A stretch of 64,000 nucleotides of DNA, from contig NZ_QNUF01000012.1 of the NCBI RefSeq assembly GCF_003385455.1, forward strand, positions 62,001 to 126,000, read 5' to 3'. The position numbers and the translations under genes were made by a program. Shown here in pieces: positions 47,041 through 56,005 of the stretch (within the stretch, counting starts at the first letter, position 1; every line of letters begins with the position of its first letter). Under the pieces are notes generated by a model. The model ran no database searches, was not told the DNA's origin, and saw only the letters and a program-made list of their open reading frames with translations. This stretch comes from Chryseobacterium rhizosphaerae. Its GTDB lineage: Bacteria > Bacteroidota > Bacteroidia > Flavobacteriales > Weeksellaceae.

Positions 47041-47240
47041 AACATTCTGTAACAAACAAGAGGGCTGTTTACATGTTTTCTCCAATGAAGTGGAAATTCT
47101 TTATTGAACATTTTGTTTAATAATCCTAAACAAAAAAGATCGGAAAGACCTTAGAAAAGATGTATAACACTTAAAAATTAAATCCCTGGTTTATAAAATA
47201 TTGTAAAAAATTTAAGAAACATTTATTGATTTTTTATTCT

Positions 47241-47268
47241 TTTGGTACAAATTTTATTATTACATTTG
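47241..47268 (+). promoter_or_regulatory. Candidate Bacteroidota promoter for the BON gene
   Basis: TTTG at 47241-47244 and TACATTTG at 47261-47268 match the -33 and -7 consensus in full, with 16 bp between. The ATG is 30 bp beyond the -7 box. Confidence 0.65.
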
Positions 47269-47298
47269 ATTGTATAACAACATTAATAAATATACAAT

Positions 47299-47790
47299 AT
47301 GAAAAAAACTATCGCAATGGCTGCATTAGCTGTAGCTGTATCTTTCGGAGCAGTTTCTTGTAAAAAGAAAGTATCTGATGCCGATCTTCAGACTCAGGCT
47401 ACAACTGTAGTAACTTCTAATCCCAATGCTTCTGTTGAAGTAAAAGAAGGCGTAGCTCACTTAAGCGGAACTTTTGCAGATCAGCAGTCTAAGGATGCAA
47501 TGATCACACAATTAAAAGCGATCAGTGGAGTAAAAGACGTAATGGATATGTCTACTATAGCAGCACCTGCGCCTGCAGCGGCACCTGTTGAAACAACTTC
47601 TGCTGTAGATCCTGCTGTTCAGAAAAAAGTTCAGGATGCTGTAAAAGATTTCCCAACTGTAAAAGTAGAAGTTGTAAACGGACAACTTACCCTTACAGGA
47701 AATGTTTCAGGTTTACAGGCTAGAAAGATCAAAGAATCTGTAGATGCTCTGAAAATTGGAAAATATAACAATAACCTAACTGTAAAATAA
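47299..47790 (+). CDS. BON-domain lipoprotein
   Basis: The 163-residue protein has a lipoprotein signal (AVSFGAVSCKKK, Cys near residue 22) and two BON domains (about 28-85 and 105-163). Each has a helix followed by a VEVKEGVAHLSG or VEVVNGQLTLTG strand and a second helix. An Ala/Pro-rich linker separates them. BON proteins bind membranes or support osmotic stress responses. It is followed 6 bp later by a protein with a BON-like half, and a well-formed promoter lies upstream. Confidence 0.85.
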   Translation: MKKTIAMAALAVAVSFGAVSCKKKVSDADLQTQATTVVTSNPNASVEVKEGVAHLSGTFADQQSKDAMITQLKAISGVKDVMDMSTIAAPAPAAAPVETTSAVDPAVQKKVQDAVKDFPTVKVEVVNGQLTLTGNVSGLQARKIKESVDALKIGKYNNNLTVK

Positions 47791-47796
47791 TTTAAG

Positions 47797-48216
47797 ATGA
47801 GCGAATTACAAGATAAATATTCAAGTGTAGTTTCAGCAGCTCAGTCTGCAGGAATTTCAAACCTTCAGGTTCAGGAGCAGGACGGAATTCTTTATGTTTC
47901 CGGAAATGCTTCAAACACTGCTGCAAAAGATGCAGTATGGAATGCTTTAGGTGCTATTGATTCTACATATTCTTCTTCAGATATCAATATTGATGTACAA
48001 GTAGCAGGTCTTGCTGCAGGTGCTTCTTTAACGATCGCAACAGAAGATTCTAACCTGAATATCAGACAAGAGCCTTCTACGGAAGCTGCTGTTGTAGGAA
48101 AAGCGGCAAAAGGTTCTTCAGTAACTTTAATTGAGCAGACTTCTGATGACTGGTGGAAAGTGAAAACTGCTGACGGTCAGGAAGGATATGCTTATTCAAG
48201 ATATTTGAGAGCTTAA
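47797..48216 (+). CDS. Leaderless BON-like/SH3 protein
   Basis: The 139-residue protein lacks a signal peptide (MSELQDKYSSVVSAAQSAG). The N-terminal half (about 1-75) resembles a BON domain (ISNLQVQEQDGILYVSGNASN). The C-terminal half (about 80-139) is an SH3b domain with LNIRQEPSTEAAVVGKAAKGS and WWKVKTADGQEGYAYSRYL. It is in an operon with the BON lipoprotein. The lack of an export signal is odd for an SH3b domain, which usually binds cell wall; it may stay cytoplasmic or leave by another route. Confidence 0.75.
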   Translation: MSELQDKYSSVVSAAQSAGISNLQVQEQDGILYVSGNASNTAAKDAVWNALGAIDSTYSSSDINIDVQVAGLAAGASLTIATEDSNLNIRQEPSTEAAVVGKAAKGSSVTLIEQTSDDWWKVKTADGQEGYAYSRYLRA

Positions 48217-48253
48217 TTAATTTTACAAAAATTAATTTCAGAAATATACTGAG

Positions 48254-48280
48254 AAACATCCCTATATTGGGATGTTTTTC
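48254..48280 (+). terminator. Terminator of the BON-SH3 operon
   Basis: AAACATCCC (48254-48262) pairs with GGGATGTTT (48269-48277), followed by TTC and a T-rich stretch. Confidence 0.8.
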
Positions 48281-48305
48281 TATTTTTACGTCTTTGAAAA
48301 ACTAA

Positions 48306-51017
48306 ATGAAGAAAGTCTTACTGCTATTGCTCTTTGTATGCAATATTGTGATTGTACATGCCCAAAAACTGCATATTGACGGAAAAGTATCGGATCTGAG
48401 AAAGAAACCTGTAGAAAATCTAACAGTATATCTGCTGAAGACAAAAGATTCATCTATTGTCAATTATACTGCTACCAATAAGGAGGGAAAATTTTCACTA
48501 AAAATGGATGAGCTCAAAGAACCATCTATTCTGAGAATTGATGCTGAAAACCTATCTTATTCTAAGCGATTTGAAAAAATTGACCAGTCTTTATCGTTGG
48601 GTGATATTCAGCTTGAGAAAAAAGCCGTAATCAATATTGATGAGGTCAAAATTACGGTCTCTCCTGTAAAAATAAAAAATGACACCGTAGAATTTAATGC
48701 ATCAGCAATCAAAGTACGCCCCGACAGCAAAATTCTGGAGCTTTTAAAACAGATCCCCGGAGTGGAAGTCGGTAATGATGATAAAATTACAGTGAATGGA
48801 AAAGATGTAGATCAGGTTATGGTCAATGGCAAACCATTTTTTGATAAAGATGGTAAAATGGCTTTACAAAATCTTCCGGCAGATATTATTAAAAATATTC
48901 AGTTTACGACAACAAAAACAAAAGAAGAAGAACTTAGCGGAAAGCCTCCCAAATCTCAGAATACCACGATCAACTTTAATATTGATGAAAAGAAGAATAA
49001 AGGATTTCTTTCAAGACTTACCCTGGGCTATGGTTCTGATAAACGATATGAAGGTAGCGGGCTTCTAAGTTATTTTAAAGGAGACACTAAAATCAGCATT
49101 TTGGCTTCTTCCAACAATATCAATTCTAAAAGTGTTTCTGCTGATGATGTTTTTGATAATATGGGACGCATCAGAGGTGCCGGAACCCAAACCGGAGGCA
49201 ATGGAATCCAAAGATCTACCACTATTGGTCTTAACTACAATGACAAATTGGGAAGAGACGCAGATCTTGATAACCTCAGTGTAAAATACTCCAATTCTAC
49301 CCTGGAAACCCGGTCTAAAGTTTCAAGAACTACCCTTCTTCCCGGCTATACACTCAAAACCGACTCTGAAAGCAATGGTGACAATGAAACCAGACAGTAT
49401 AATTTTGACAGCTCAGCCCGAATAAAACTGGATTCTCTAACCAATATTTATATATCTCCATCTTTTTCAAAATCGGAAAACTTCAGTTTCAACAGATCAC
49501 AGTCTTCAACGTTAAGAGATGATAAACGGCTTAATGAAAGTACATCCTCCAGCAGTACCAATGGAGAAAGCAATACCTTTAGTCCGAATATTTATTTTTC
49601 GAAAAACTTAAAGAAAAAAGGAAGGTCAATTTCTGCTACCATCAACACCAGTATTTCTGAGTCCAACGATAATAATATCAACCAGTCACAAAATACATTT
49701 TATAACCAAACCGGCACAACCACAGATAACCGTGACCAGCTACAGAAGAATAAGACCCAAAATAATAATTATAGCTTCAGTGCGGGATATACAGAACCTA
49801 TCTCAGATTCAGCAATTGTAAGCCTTCAGCTGGAATACAGTTCAAAAGTATCCCGGAATTCCAGAGATTTCAATGATTTTGATCCTGTTACAGGACAATA
49901 TTCCAAATACAATACTGTTCTTTCCAACAGTATGAACCAAACCATCAACCAGCTATCACCTGAACTTTCTTTTTCTCTTTTCAAAAAGAAGTTTAATCTC
50001 TGGAGCGTTGCCAATCTTGACATTTCGGAAATGACGGTAAGTTCTGTTTTCAAAGGACAGCAGTATGATCTTCAGAAAAACTTTGTCCTTCCCAGATATA
50101 CTATGAGTTTTCAGTATGTTTTTTCTGAGCGTACCAGACTTACCGTATCCAATTCTTCCAGCTTCAATATTCCCGGGGCAGGACAGCTGACTCCTTATAA
50201 GGATGAATCAGACCCGCTGGTTACCTATACAGGAAATCCCGATTTAAAGAACACCTGGATGACAAACAGCAATGTTTCTTTTAACAGATTTAATATTATC
50301 AAAAATTTCAACTATTATATCAACGTAGGCTTTATCTACAGAAATAATGATGTTATTAATTATACTAAATATGATGATGCCGGAAAACAGATTGTCACTT
50401 ATGATAATATAAGTGGAAATAAAAATCTTACGGTGGGTACAGGTTTAACCAAGATTTTTAAGTGGCAGGACAAGAAACTTACCATCACCCCAAGGTTCAG
50501 TTTGAATTACAATTACAATAATGGTTTTATCAACGGACAGGCTTTCAAAAGCAACTCATACAGTTTTAATCCTGGACTTAACCTCAGCTTTGAGATCAAG
50601 GAAAAGTTTAGCATTAAACCCTCATACAGAATTGGATATAATATATCAAAATACTCCAATTACAATATCGACAGAGTCAATACCACCAATCAGTCATTAA
50701 AACTAGAACTTACCAACTATCTTTTCCAGAGCAGGCTGGTTTTCGGAAATGATTTTGAATACAATACCAACTCCAATATCGCTCCCGGATTCAAAAAGGA
50801 TTTTTATTTCTGGAATACCAGCTTGGGCTATTCTTTTTTCAAAAAACAGCTGACAGCAAAAGTGAAAATTTATGATGTCTTAAATCAGAATCAAAGTGTA
50901 AGGAGAACCATCACAGATTCTTATTTTGAAGATCGTGAAGATCTGATCCTGAAACGGTACATTATGTTTTCGCTGAGTATGAAACTTAATAAATTTGCCG
51001 GTAAAAAAAGGAAATAA
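48306..51017 (+). CDS. Outer-membrane beta-barrel protein (OMP_b-brl_3 type)
   Basis: The 903-residue protein has a signal peptide (LLLLFVCNIVIVHAQ) and a carboxypeptidase-regulatory-like domain (about 20-95). A TonB-plug-like domain follows (about 115-215, with VNGKDVDQVMVNGKPFFDKDGKMALQNLPADIIKNIQ), then a long barrel to the C-terminus. It is the same type as the interrupted gene at 36416-38758. It probably takes up a large substrate, but no SusD-like partner or substrate clue is nearby. Confidence 0.85.
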   Translation: MKKVLLLLLFVCNIVIVHAQKLHIDGKVSDLRKKPVENLTVYLLKTKDSSIVNYTATNKEGKFSLKMDELKEPSILRIDAENLSYSKRFEKIDQSLSLGDIQLEKKAVINIDEVKITVSPVKIKNDTVEFNASAIKVRPDSKILELLKQIPGVEVGNDDKITVNGKDVDQVMVNGKPFFDKDGKMALQNLPADIIKNIQFTTTKTKEEELSGKPPKSQNTTINFNIDEKKNKGFLSRLTLGYGSDKRYEGSGLLSYFKGDTKISILASSNNINSKSVSADDVFDNMGRIRGAGTQTGGNGIQRSTTIGLNYNDKLGRDADLDNLSVKYSNSTLETRSKVSRTTLLPGYTLKTDSESNGDNETRQYNFDSSARIKLDSLTNIYISPSFSKSENFSFNRSQSSTLRDDKRLNESTSSSSTNGESNTFSPNIYFSKNLKKKGRSISATINTSISESNDNNINQSQNTFYNQTGTTTDNRDQLQKNKTQNNNYSFSAGYTEPISDSAIVSLQLEYSSKVSRNSRDFNDFDPVTGQYSKYNTVLSNSMNQTINQLSPELSFSLFKKKFNLWSVANLDISEMTVSSVFKGQQYDLQKNFVLPRYTMSFQYVFSERTRLTVSNSSSFNIPGAGQLTPYKDESDPLVTYTGNPDLKNTWMTNSNVSFNRFNIIKNFNYYINVGFIYRNNDVINYTKYDDAGKQIVTYDNISGNKNLTVGTGLTKIFKWQDKKLTITPRFSLNYNYNNGFINGQAFKSNSYSFNPGLNLSFEIKEKFSIKPSYRIGYNISKYSNYNIDRVNTTNQSLKLELTNYLFQSRLVFGNDFEYNTNSNIAPGFKKDFYFWNTSLGYSFFKKQLTAKVKIYDVLNQNQSVRRTITDSYFEDREDLILKRYIMFSLSMKLNKFAGKKRK

Positions 51018-51051
51018 AGCAAGACTATATTTTTATATATCATTTTGATCA

Positions 51052-51077
51052 TGGCCGGTTCTTTCCGGCTATTTTTA
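51052..51077 (+). terminator. Terminator of the 48306 gene
   Basis: TGGCCGG (51052-51058) pairs with CCGGCTA (51065-51071), followed by a T run. Confidence 0.75.
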
Positions 51078-51128
51078 TGAACATACAGAATTGTAATCTT
51101 GAATAATATTACAATTGAAGACCTGAGA

Positions 51129-51178
51129 TTCCCTTCCTCTGGAGGGGTGCCCAATTGAAAATTTGACAAGGTGGTTTA
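51129..51178. repeat. Degenerate dispersed repeat copy B
   Basis: TTCCCTTCCTCTGGAGGGGT, then CAATTGAAAATTTGACAAGG and TGGTTTA. It aligns by eye with 911-960. It lies between a terminator and the CocE-type gene. Confidence 0.45.
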
Positions 51179-51286
51179 AAAATATCCTCTCATGCTTATT
51201 CACGTAAATGTTTATGATAAAAACCTTTTAAATAAGATTTAGTAATAAACGTATTTTTATTTTTAAATTAGCCGTAAATTTTTTTT

Positions 51287-53146
51287 ATGAAACTCCATAT
51301 TTCAGTTTTATGTATTCTTTTTTTCCTTCTTGGAAAAGCTCAAAAAACAGAGCAGAAAGACAATTTCGTTAAAGATAATTTCACCAAGAAAGAATTTTAT
51401 ATTCCTATGCGTGACGGGGTGAAGCTTTTCACAGCAGTATACATTCCGAAAGATATTTCAGCTAAAAACAAATATCCTTTTCTGATGCAGAGAACCTGCT
51501 ACAGCATTGCTCCTTATGGAGAAAATGAATATAAAACAAAGGTAGGCCCTAATACTTATCTGATGAAAGATAAATATATCTTCGTCTATCAGGATGTCCG
51601 CGGAAGATATATGAGTGAAGGTACTTTTACCAATATGACTCCTCAGGTAGAACGTAAAACAAAAAAAGATGTGGATGAAAGTACCGATACGTATGATACA
51701 ATAGAATGGCTTTTGAAAAACGTTAAAGATAATAATGGTAAAGCGGGACAGTTTGGAACTTCTTATCCGGGGTTTTATACTGCTGTAGGTACATTAGCAC
51801 AGCATCCTGCTTTGGTTGCCTCTTCTCCTCAGGCTCCAATATCGGATTTCTGGAACGACGATTTCCTTCATAACGGAAGATTTATGCTAGGCTATTTCAG
51901 AACATTCCCTGTTTTTGGGGTTCAGAAAACACAACCTGAAAAACAAGCCTGGTATATGGATTCATTCATTAAGCAAACTTCTGAAGATGGCCTCAAGTTC
52001 TACAGAGACCTTGGTACCCTAAAAGATGCTTATGAAAAATATTACAAAAATAATTTCTTCATGACAGAAATTATGAACCATACCAACTATGATGAATTCT
52101 GGCAGAAGAGAAACCTTCTTCCTCACCTGAAAAATATCAATCATGCCGTGATGACCGTAGGAGGATGGTTTGATGCAGAAGACCTTTCCGGTCCTTTGAA
52201 TATTTACAAAACAATTGAAAAAACAAGTCCAAAAGCGAAAAACACTATTGTAATGGGACCTTTCTCTCATGGGGGTTGGTCTCAGGAACAGGGAAAACAT
52301 TTCCACAGTGAAACTTATTTCGGAGACAGCATTGCAACGTATTATCAGAAAAATATTGAGACTAAATTCTTCAATCACTACCTGAAAGGAAATACAAAAC
52401 AAGATGCAGGACTTCCTGAAGCTTTAATGTATGATACCGGAGCCAAGGAATGGAAAGAATTTGCTTCCTATCCGCCTAAAAATGCACAGAAAGTTAATTT
52501 CTATTTATCAGACAAAACCTTAAAGAAAACTTCCGGCTCAGGATATTCAGAATATTACAGTGATCCTGAAAACCCGGTTTTAAGTTCCGATCACTTAAAA
52601 GATTTTAATGGCTTTACGCCTAAAAATTATATGTCGGAAGATCAGAGATTTGCAGAAGGAAGACCTGATGTATTGACGTTCACCACTGATGTACTGACAG
52701 ATGATATTACTTTTGCCGGGGAAATTATGGCTAAGCTTAGTATTGCCTCTACTTCCACAGATGCTGATTTTGCCGTAAAACTGATTGATGTATATCCTGA
52801 AGATTTCAAACCTGCAGAGAAGAAAGACGGGGTAATCTATGGAAACTATCATCAGATGGTAAGAAGTGAAATTATGCCGGCAAGATTCAGAAATACAAGA
52901 GAAAAAGGAGAAGCTTTAGTTCCGAATCAGAAAACAGCGGTCAACTTCAGACTTCAGGATGTTGTTCACACTTTCAAAAAAGGACATAAAATCCAGATCC
53001 AGATCAGCAGTACCTGGTTTCCTCTTTTTGCTGTTAATCCACAGAAGTTCCTGGATAATCCTAATTTTGCTACTAAAGAAGATTATACTAAGGCATTAAT
53101 CAAAATTTATGATGACAGCTCTATTGAAGCTGAGATTTTAAAATAA
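51287..53146 (+). CDS. CocE/NonD family serine hydrolase
   Basis: The 619-residue exported protein (signal LFFLLGKAQ) is an X-Pro dipeptidyl-peptidase/CocE (S15) type hydrolase. The nucleophile is Ser159 in GQFGTSYPGFY. The segment FVYQDVRGRYMSEG and a MRDGVKLFTAVYIP start are conserved in the family; a C-terminal jelly-roll domain follows from about 400. The acid and His of the triad probably lie near residue 300, in GGWFDAED and MGPFSHGGW. It cleaves esters or acylated amino acids such as beta-lactam or amino-acid esters. Confidence 0.9.
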   Translation: MKLHISVLCILFFLLGKAQKTEQKDNFVKDNFTKKEFYIPMRDGVKLFTAVYIPKDISAKNKYPFLMQRTCYSIAPYGENEYKTKVGPNTYLMKDKYIFVYQDVRGRYMSEGTFTNMTPQVERKTKKDVDESTDTYDTIEWLLKNVKDNNGKAGQFGTSYPGFYTAVGTLAQHPALVASSPQAPISDFWNDDFLHNGRFMLGYFRTFPVFGVQKTQPEKQAWYMDSFIKQTSEDGLKFYRDLGTLKDAYEKYYKNNFFMTEIMNHTNYDEFWQKRNLLPHLKNINHAVMTVGGWFDAEDLSGPLNIYKTIEKTSPKAKNTIVMGPFSHGGWSQEQGKHFHSETYFGDSIATYYQKNIETKFFNHYLKGNTKQDAGLPEALMYDTGAKEWKEFASYPPKNAQKVNFYLSDKTLKKTSGSGYSEYYSDPENPVLSSDHLKDFNGFTPKNYMSEDQRFAEGRPDVLTFTTDVLTDDITFAGEIMAKLSIASTSTDADFAVKLIDVYPEDFKPAEKKDGVIYGNYHQMVRSEIMPARFRNTREKGEALVPNQKTAVNFRLQDVVHTFKKGHKIQIQISSTWFPLFAVNPQKFLDNPNFATKEDYTKALIKIYDDSSIEAEILK

Positions 53147-53151
53147 AGAGA

Positions 53152-53182
53152 AAAAGCTGTTCTGATGAACAGCTTTTATTTT
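53152..53182 (+). terminator. Terminator of the CocE-type gene
   Basis: AAAAGCTGTTC (53152-53162) pairs with GAACAGCTTTT (53167-53177) with a 4-base loop and a T-rich tail. Confidence 0.85.
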
Positions 53183-53238
53183 TTATCACCTGCAGATTGA
53201 ACTGATATTACGCATCTGATCAATAGGTGTGATTTCAT

Positions 53239-53850
53239 TTAATTTTCAATGGTTCTGAAGGTAAGATTCACCCTGGGGGTTTTTACTTTTGTACTTGGGG
53301 GAAGCCTGTGAAGCCAGTGATCCTGAGTTGTTCCTTTCATAACCAGCAGACTTCCCTGTTCAAGGAAGATTTCTACTTTTTCTTTTGTTGTTTTATGTTT
53401 AAATAAAAACTTTCTCTCCGCTCCAAAAGTAAGAGAAGCAATAGCACCATGCTTCTTAAGGTCGGTTTCCCCATCACTGTGATAAGCCATTCCCTCACTT
53501 CCGTCATGGTATAAATTAAGCAGGCATGAATTGTACGTTTCACCTGTCACTTCTTCACACTTCTTTTTTAATTCCAGCAGCTCAGGGGTCCAGTATTTTG
53601 CATATTTTGTTCTCTTTGAATAGGTATATTCAAAAGCTTTTTCCCCAAACCAGGCCACTTTTCGTTTGGTGAGAATCAGTTTGCCGAAGATCATCGCTTC
53701 ATCGTGTTCCCAGGGAATCTGATTGAACAGATAATCATAATACACATCAGACTCTTCTTTTGAAAAGACCTTTCCATAATAATGAACCGTTCCGTCATAC
53801 GGAAGAAGGCTTAAAGGATAATCTGGTGTTTCGTCGAACAGGCTGAGCAT
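53239..53850 (-). CDS. alkB: AlkB-like 2-oxoglutarate dioxygenase
   Basis: The 203-residue enzyme repairs alkylated bases in DNA. The Fe ligands are visible in YHSDGETDL (His-x-Asp, about residue 127) and DHWLHRLPP (distal His), and the 2-oxoglutarate-binding arginines in TPRVNLTFR. The GAIASLTFGAERKFLFKHK segment is typical. It is downstream of an Ada-like gene, 56 bp away on the same strand, so both are likely expressed together. Confidence 0.9.
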   Translation of the reverse strand: MLSLFDETPDYPLSLLPYDGTVHYYGKVFSKEESDVYYDYLFNQIPWEHDEAMIFGKLILTKRKVAWFGEKAFEYTYSKRTKYAKYWTPELLELKKKCEEVTGETYNSCLLNLYHDGSEGMAYHSDGETDLKKHGAIASLTFGAERKFLFKHKTTKEKVEIFLEQGSLLVMKGTTQDHWLHRLPPSTKVKTPRVNLTFRTIEN

Positions 53851-53906
53851 TAATTTCTGTTTTTGTTAATACAAATTACGTAATGTTTTTGTAAATAAGT
53901 TAACGC

Positions 53907-54749
53907 TTAAGAGTAAAGCTGTGAGCTTTCCCAGCCCACAATCATCTGTTTTCTCTCACTGCCCCATCGGTACCCACCAAGGTGTCCGGTAGACTGAATA
54001 ACACGATGACAAGGAATAAGAAATGCTACCGGATTACTTCCTATGGCAGTTCCTACCGCCCTGGAAGCTTTTGGGTTTCCTATTTTTTCTGCCAAAGTAC
54101 CATACGTAGATAGCTTCCCCATCGGAATAGTCAATAAACTTTCCCAAACTTTAAGCTGAAAATCAGTTCCTTTTAAGTGAAGTTTGATGGTATTGAGTTT
54201 TGTCCAGTCTTTATCGAATATGGACAATGCATTCTTCTGAAGTGCATCTTGCTTTTCAAAAAAAGAAGCATTAGGAAATTTATGTTTCAAATTCCCTAAT
54301 GCTGATTCTTTATCGTTTTCAAAAGCCATATAGCAGATTCCCTTTTCTGTGGAAGCAACCCCTATATTTCCAAATGGGCTTTCTGAAAAGCTATAATTAA
54401 TGACAAGACTTTTTCCTCCGTTCTTATACTCTGCAGGAGACATTCCCTCTATTTTTACAAACAGATCATGAAGTCTGCTGGTACTGGAAAGCCCTGTTTC
54501 ATATGCGGTGTCAAATAAACTTGCCTTTTCTTCCTTCAATAAATTTTTAGCATGTTCAAGACTGATGAACTGCAAAAATTTCTTCGGACTTGTTCCTGCC
54601 CAATCTGTAAAGATCTTCTGAAAATGAGCCGGACTCAAGTGAATATTCTCTGCCACTTCCTCCAAACTTGGCTGAAGCCTGAAATTGCTCTGGATATATT
54701 CTATCGCTTTGGCAATTCTGTTATAATCTATTTGATTTTGTGTGGACAT
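53907..54749 (-). CDS. Ada-like AraC regulator/O6-methylguanine-DNA methyltransferase fusion
   Basis: The 280-residue protein has an AraC-type DNA-binding domain (about 1-105, with AKNLLKEEKASLFDTAYETGLSSTSRLHDLF). A methylguanine-DNA methyltransferase domain follows (about 115-275) with the catalytic PCHRVIQSTGHLGGYRWG motif. It lacks the N-terminal zinc-binding methylphosphotriester sensor of E. coli Ada, so it cannot be switched on by that route. It is probably the regulator as well as a repair enzyme of the alkB gene that follows it. Confidence 0.9.
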   Translation of the reverse strand: MSTQNQIDYNRIAKAIEYIQSNFRLQPSLEEVAENIHLSPAHFQKIFTDWAGTSPKKFLQFISLEHAKNLLKEEKASLFDTAYETGLSSTSRLHDLFVKIEGMSPAEYKNGGKSLVINYSFSESPFGNIGVASTEKGICYMAFENDKESALGNLKHKFPNASFFEKQDALQKNALSIFDKDWTKLNTIKLHLKGTDFQLKVWESLLTIPMGKLSTYGTLAEKIGNPKASRAVGTAIGSNPVAFLIPCHRVIQSTGHLGGYRWGSERKQMIVGWESSQLYS

Positions 54750-54817
54750 TTTTATTCTGTTTTACCTCACAAATTTCCTAAGAATATACGGCAGAAAAAA
54801 TCCGATTCTTGCGGAAT

Positions 54818-55675
54818 TTAGTTGTTGTTATAAATATTGTTATAAGCAAGCATCTTGTAATATAACTTAGCTGCCAAGAAAGCTGTTGGTTTGGCCATTG
54901 GAGAATCCATTAATTCTACAATATCAAAGGCCACTACGTTACATTTTTCAAATACTTTTCTTAATAATTCCAATGTTGGATACCACTGTAATCCACCTGG
55001 TTCAGGAGTTCCTGTTGACGGCGCGATTGAAGGGTCAAAAGCGTCTAAGTCAATAGTGATATACACATTTCCTGATACTTTTTCCAATACATCATTGATC
55101 CAGTTTTCATTGTTGGCAATTTCATGAGCAAAGAATACTCTTCCTTCAGGCAGGTATTCAGCTTCCTCAGCATCCATAGAACGGATTCCCACCTGAACTA
55201 GGTTATGTTTCTGGTTAGCTTCAAAAACAGCACAAGCATGGTTAGATGTTGATCCATGGAATTCAGGACGTAAATCTGTATGAGCATCCAACTGAAGAAC
55301 AGTTAAATTTTCATATTTCTCCCCTACTGCACGGATAGATCCGATAGACACAGAGTGTTCTCCACCGAAAAGGGTAAATACTTTTCCTTCATTTTGCAAA
55401 AGCTCTTTTGTTTTTTGGTAAACCGCTTCAGTCATAGCTTCAGGACTAGAATTCTCAGAAACTTCTCCAGCCAAATATACTCCTTCAAGGTAAGGTTCAG
55501 TACCTGTTTCAATATCATAAAGCTCCATATTTTCAGAAGCGTCTAAGAATAATTCAGGGCCTTTATCAGCTCCTTTTCCCCATGTTGAAGTTCCATCATA
55601 AGGAACCGTTACCAACATTACTTTCGAATTCTCTAACGTTGCGTTTTCTTCGGGAATTCCTGCGTATGTTCTCAT
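54818..55675 (-). CDS. speB: Agmatinase
   Basis: The 285-residue ureohydrolase hydrolyses agmatine to putrescine and urea. The two-manganese centre motifs are GGEHSVSIG, LQLDAHTDLR and ITIDLDAFDPSIAPSTGTPEPGGL, all conserved and complete. It shares its pathway with the arginine decarboxylase at 56738, 1 kb upstream on the same strand, although a plus-strand HAD gene lies between them. Confidence 0.92.
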   Translation of the reverse strand: MRTYAGIPEENATLENSKVMLVTVPYDGTSTWGKGADKGPELFLDASENMELYDIETGTEPYLEGVYLAGEVSENSSPEAMTEAVYQKTKELLQNEGKVFTLFGGEHSVSIGSIRAVGEKYENLTVLQLDAHTDLRPEFHGSTSNHACAVFEANQKHNLVQVGIRSMDAEEAEYLPEGRVFFAHEIANNENWINDVLEKVSGNVYITIDLDAFDPSIAPSTGTPEPGGLQWYPTLELLRKVFEKCNVVAFDIVELMDSPMAKPTAFLAAKLYYKMLAYNNIYNNN

Positions 55676-56005
55676 GCTTTATTTAAAAATTTTAATGTTG
55701 TAATTGATGGCAAAGATACGAAGAGTTTACGAGTTGGAGAGTAAGAGCTGGGAGAGTTTGTAAATGATAATTATCCGTTAATCTGAGCCATAAATATTTG
55801 CCAGGAAGCTGGAGGCTGGAAGTGGGAAGTCATAAAGGTCAAGAAAATAAATTGAATTCCATTTTATTAATTTTTTTCAATTCATTTATCAAAGTTACAG
55901 TAAAACTTACGCTACAATAACTTCCAGCTTCCCTCTTCAGACTTCCAGCCTTATTCAGCTTTCCTCTTTCAACTCAAATTCCTATTTTTGTGAAAAACTT
56001 AGAAT
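55676..56005. other. Intergenic region with inverted purine-rich repeats
   Basis: This 330-bp gap contains GGAAGCTGGA and GGCTGGAAGT (55804-55823) and, 100 bp on, their inverted counterparts in TTCCAGCTTCC and ACTTCCAGCC (55922-55950). No gene is seen. A TATTTTTG box at 55983-55990 is close to the HAD gene start. Confidence 0.5.
55983..55990 (+). promoter_or_regulatory. Candidate -7 box TATTTTTG for the HAD gene
   Basis: Matches TAnnTTTG exactly, 15 bp before the ATG. No clear -33 TTTG upstream. Confidence 0.4.
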
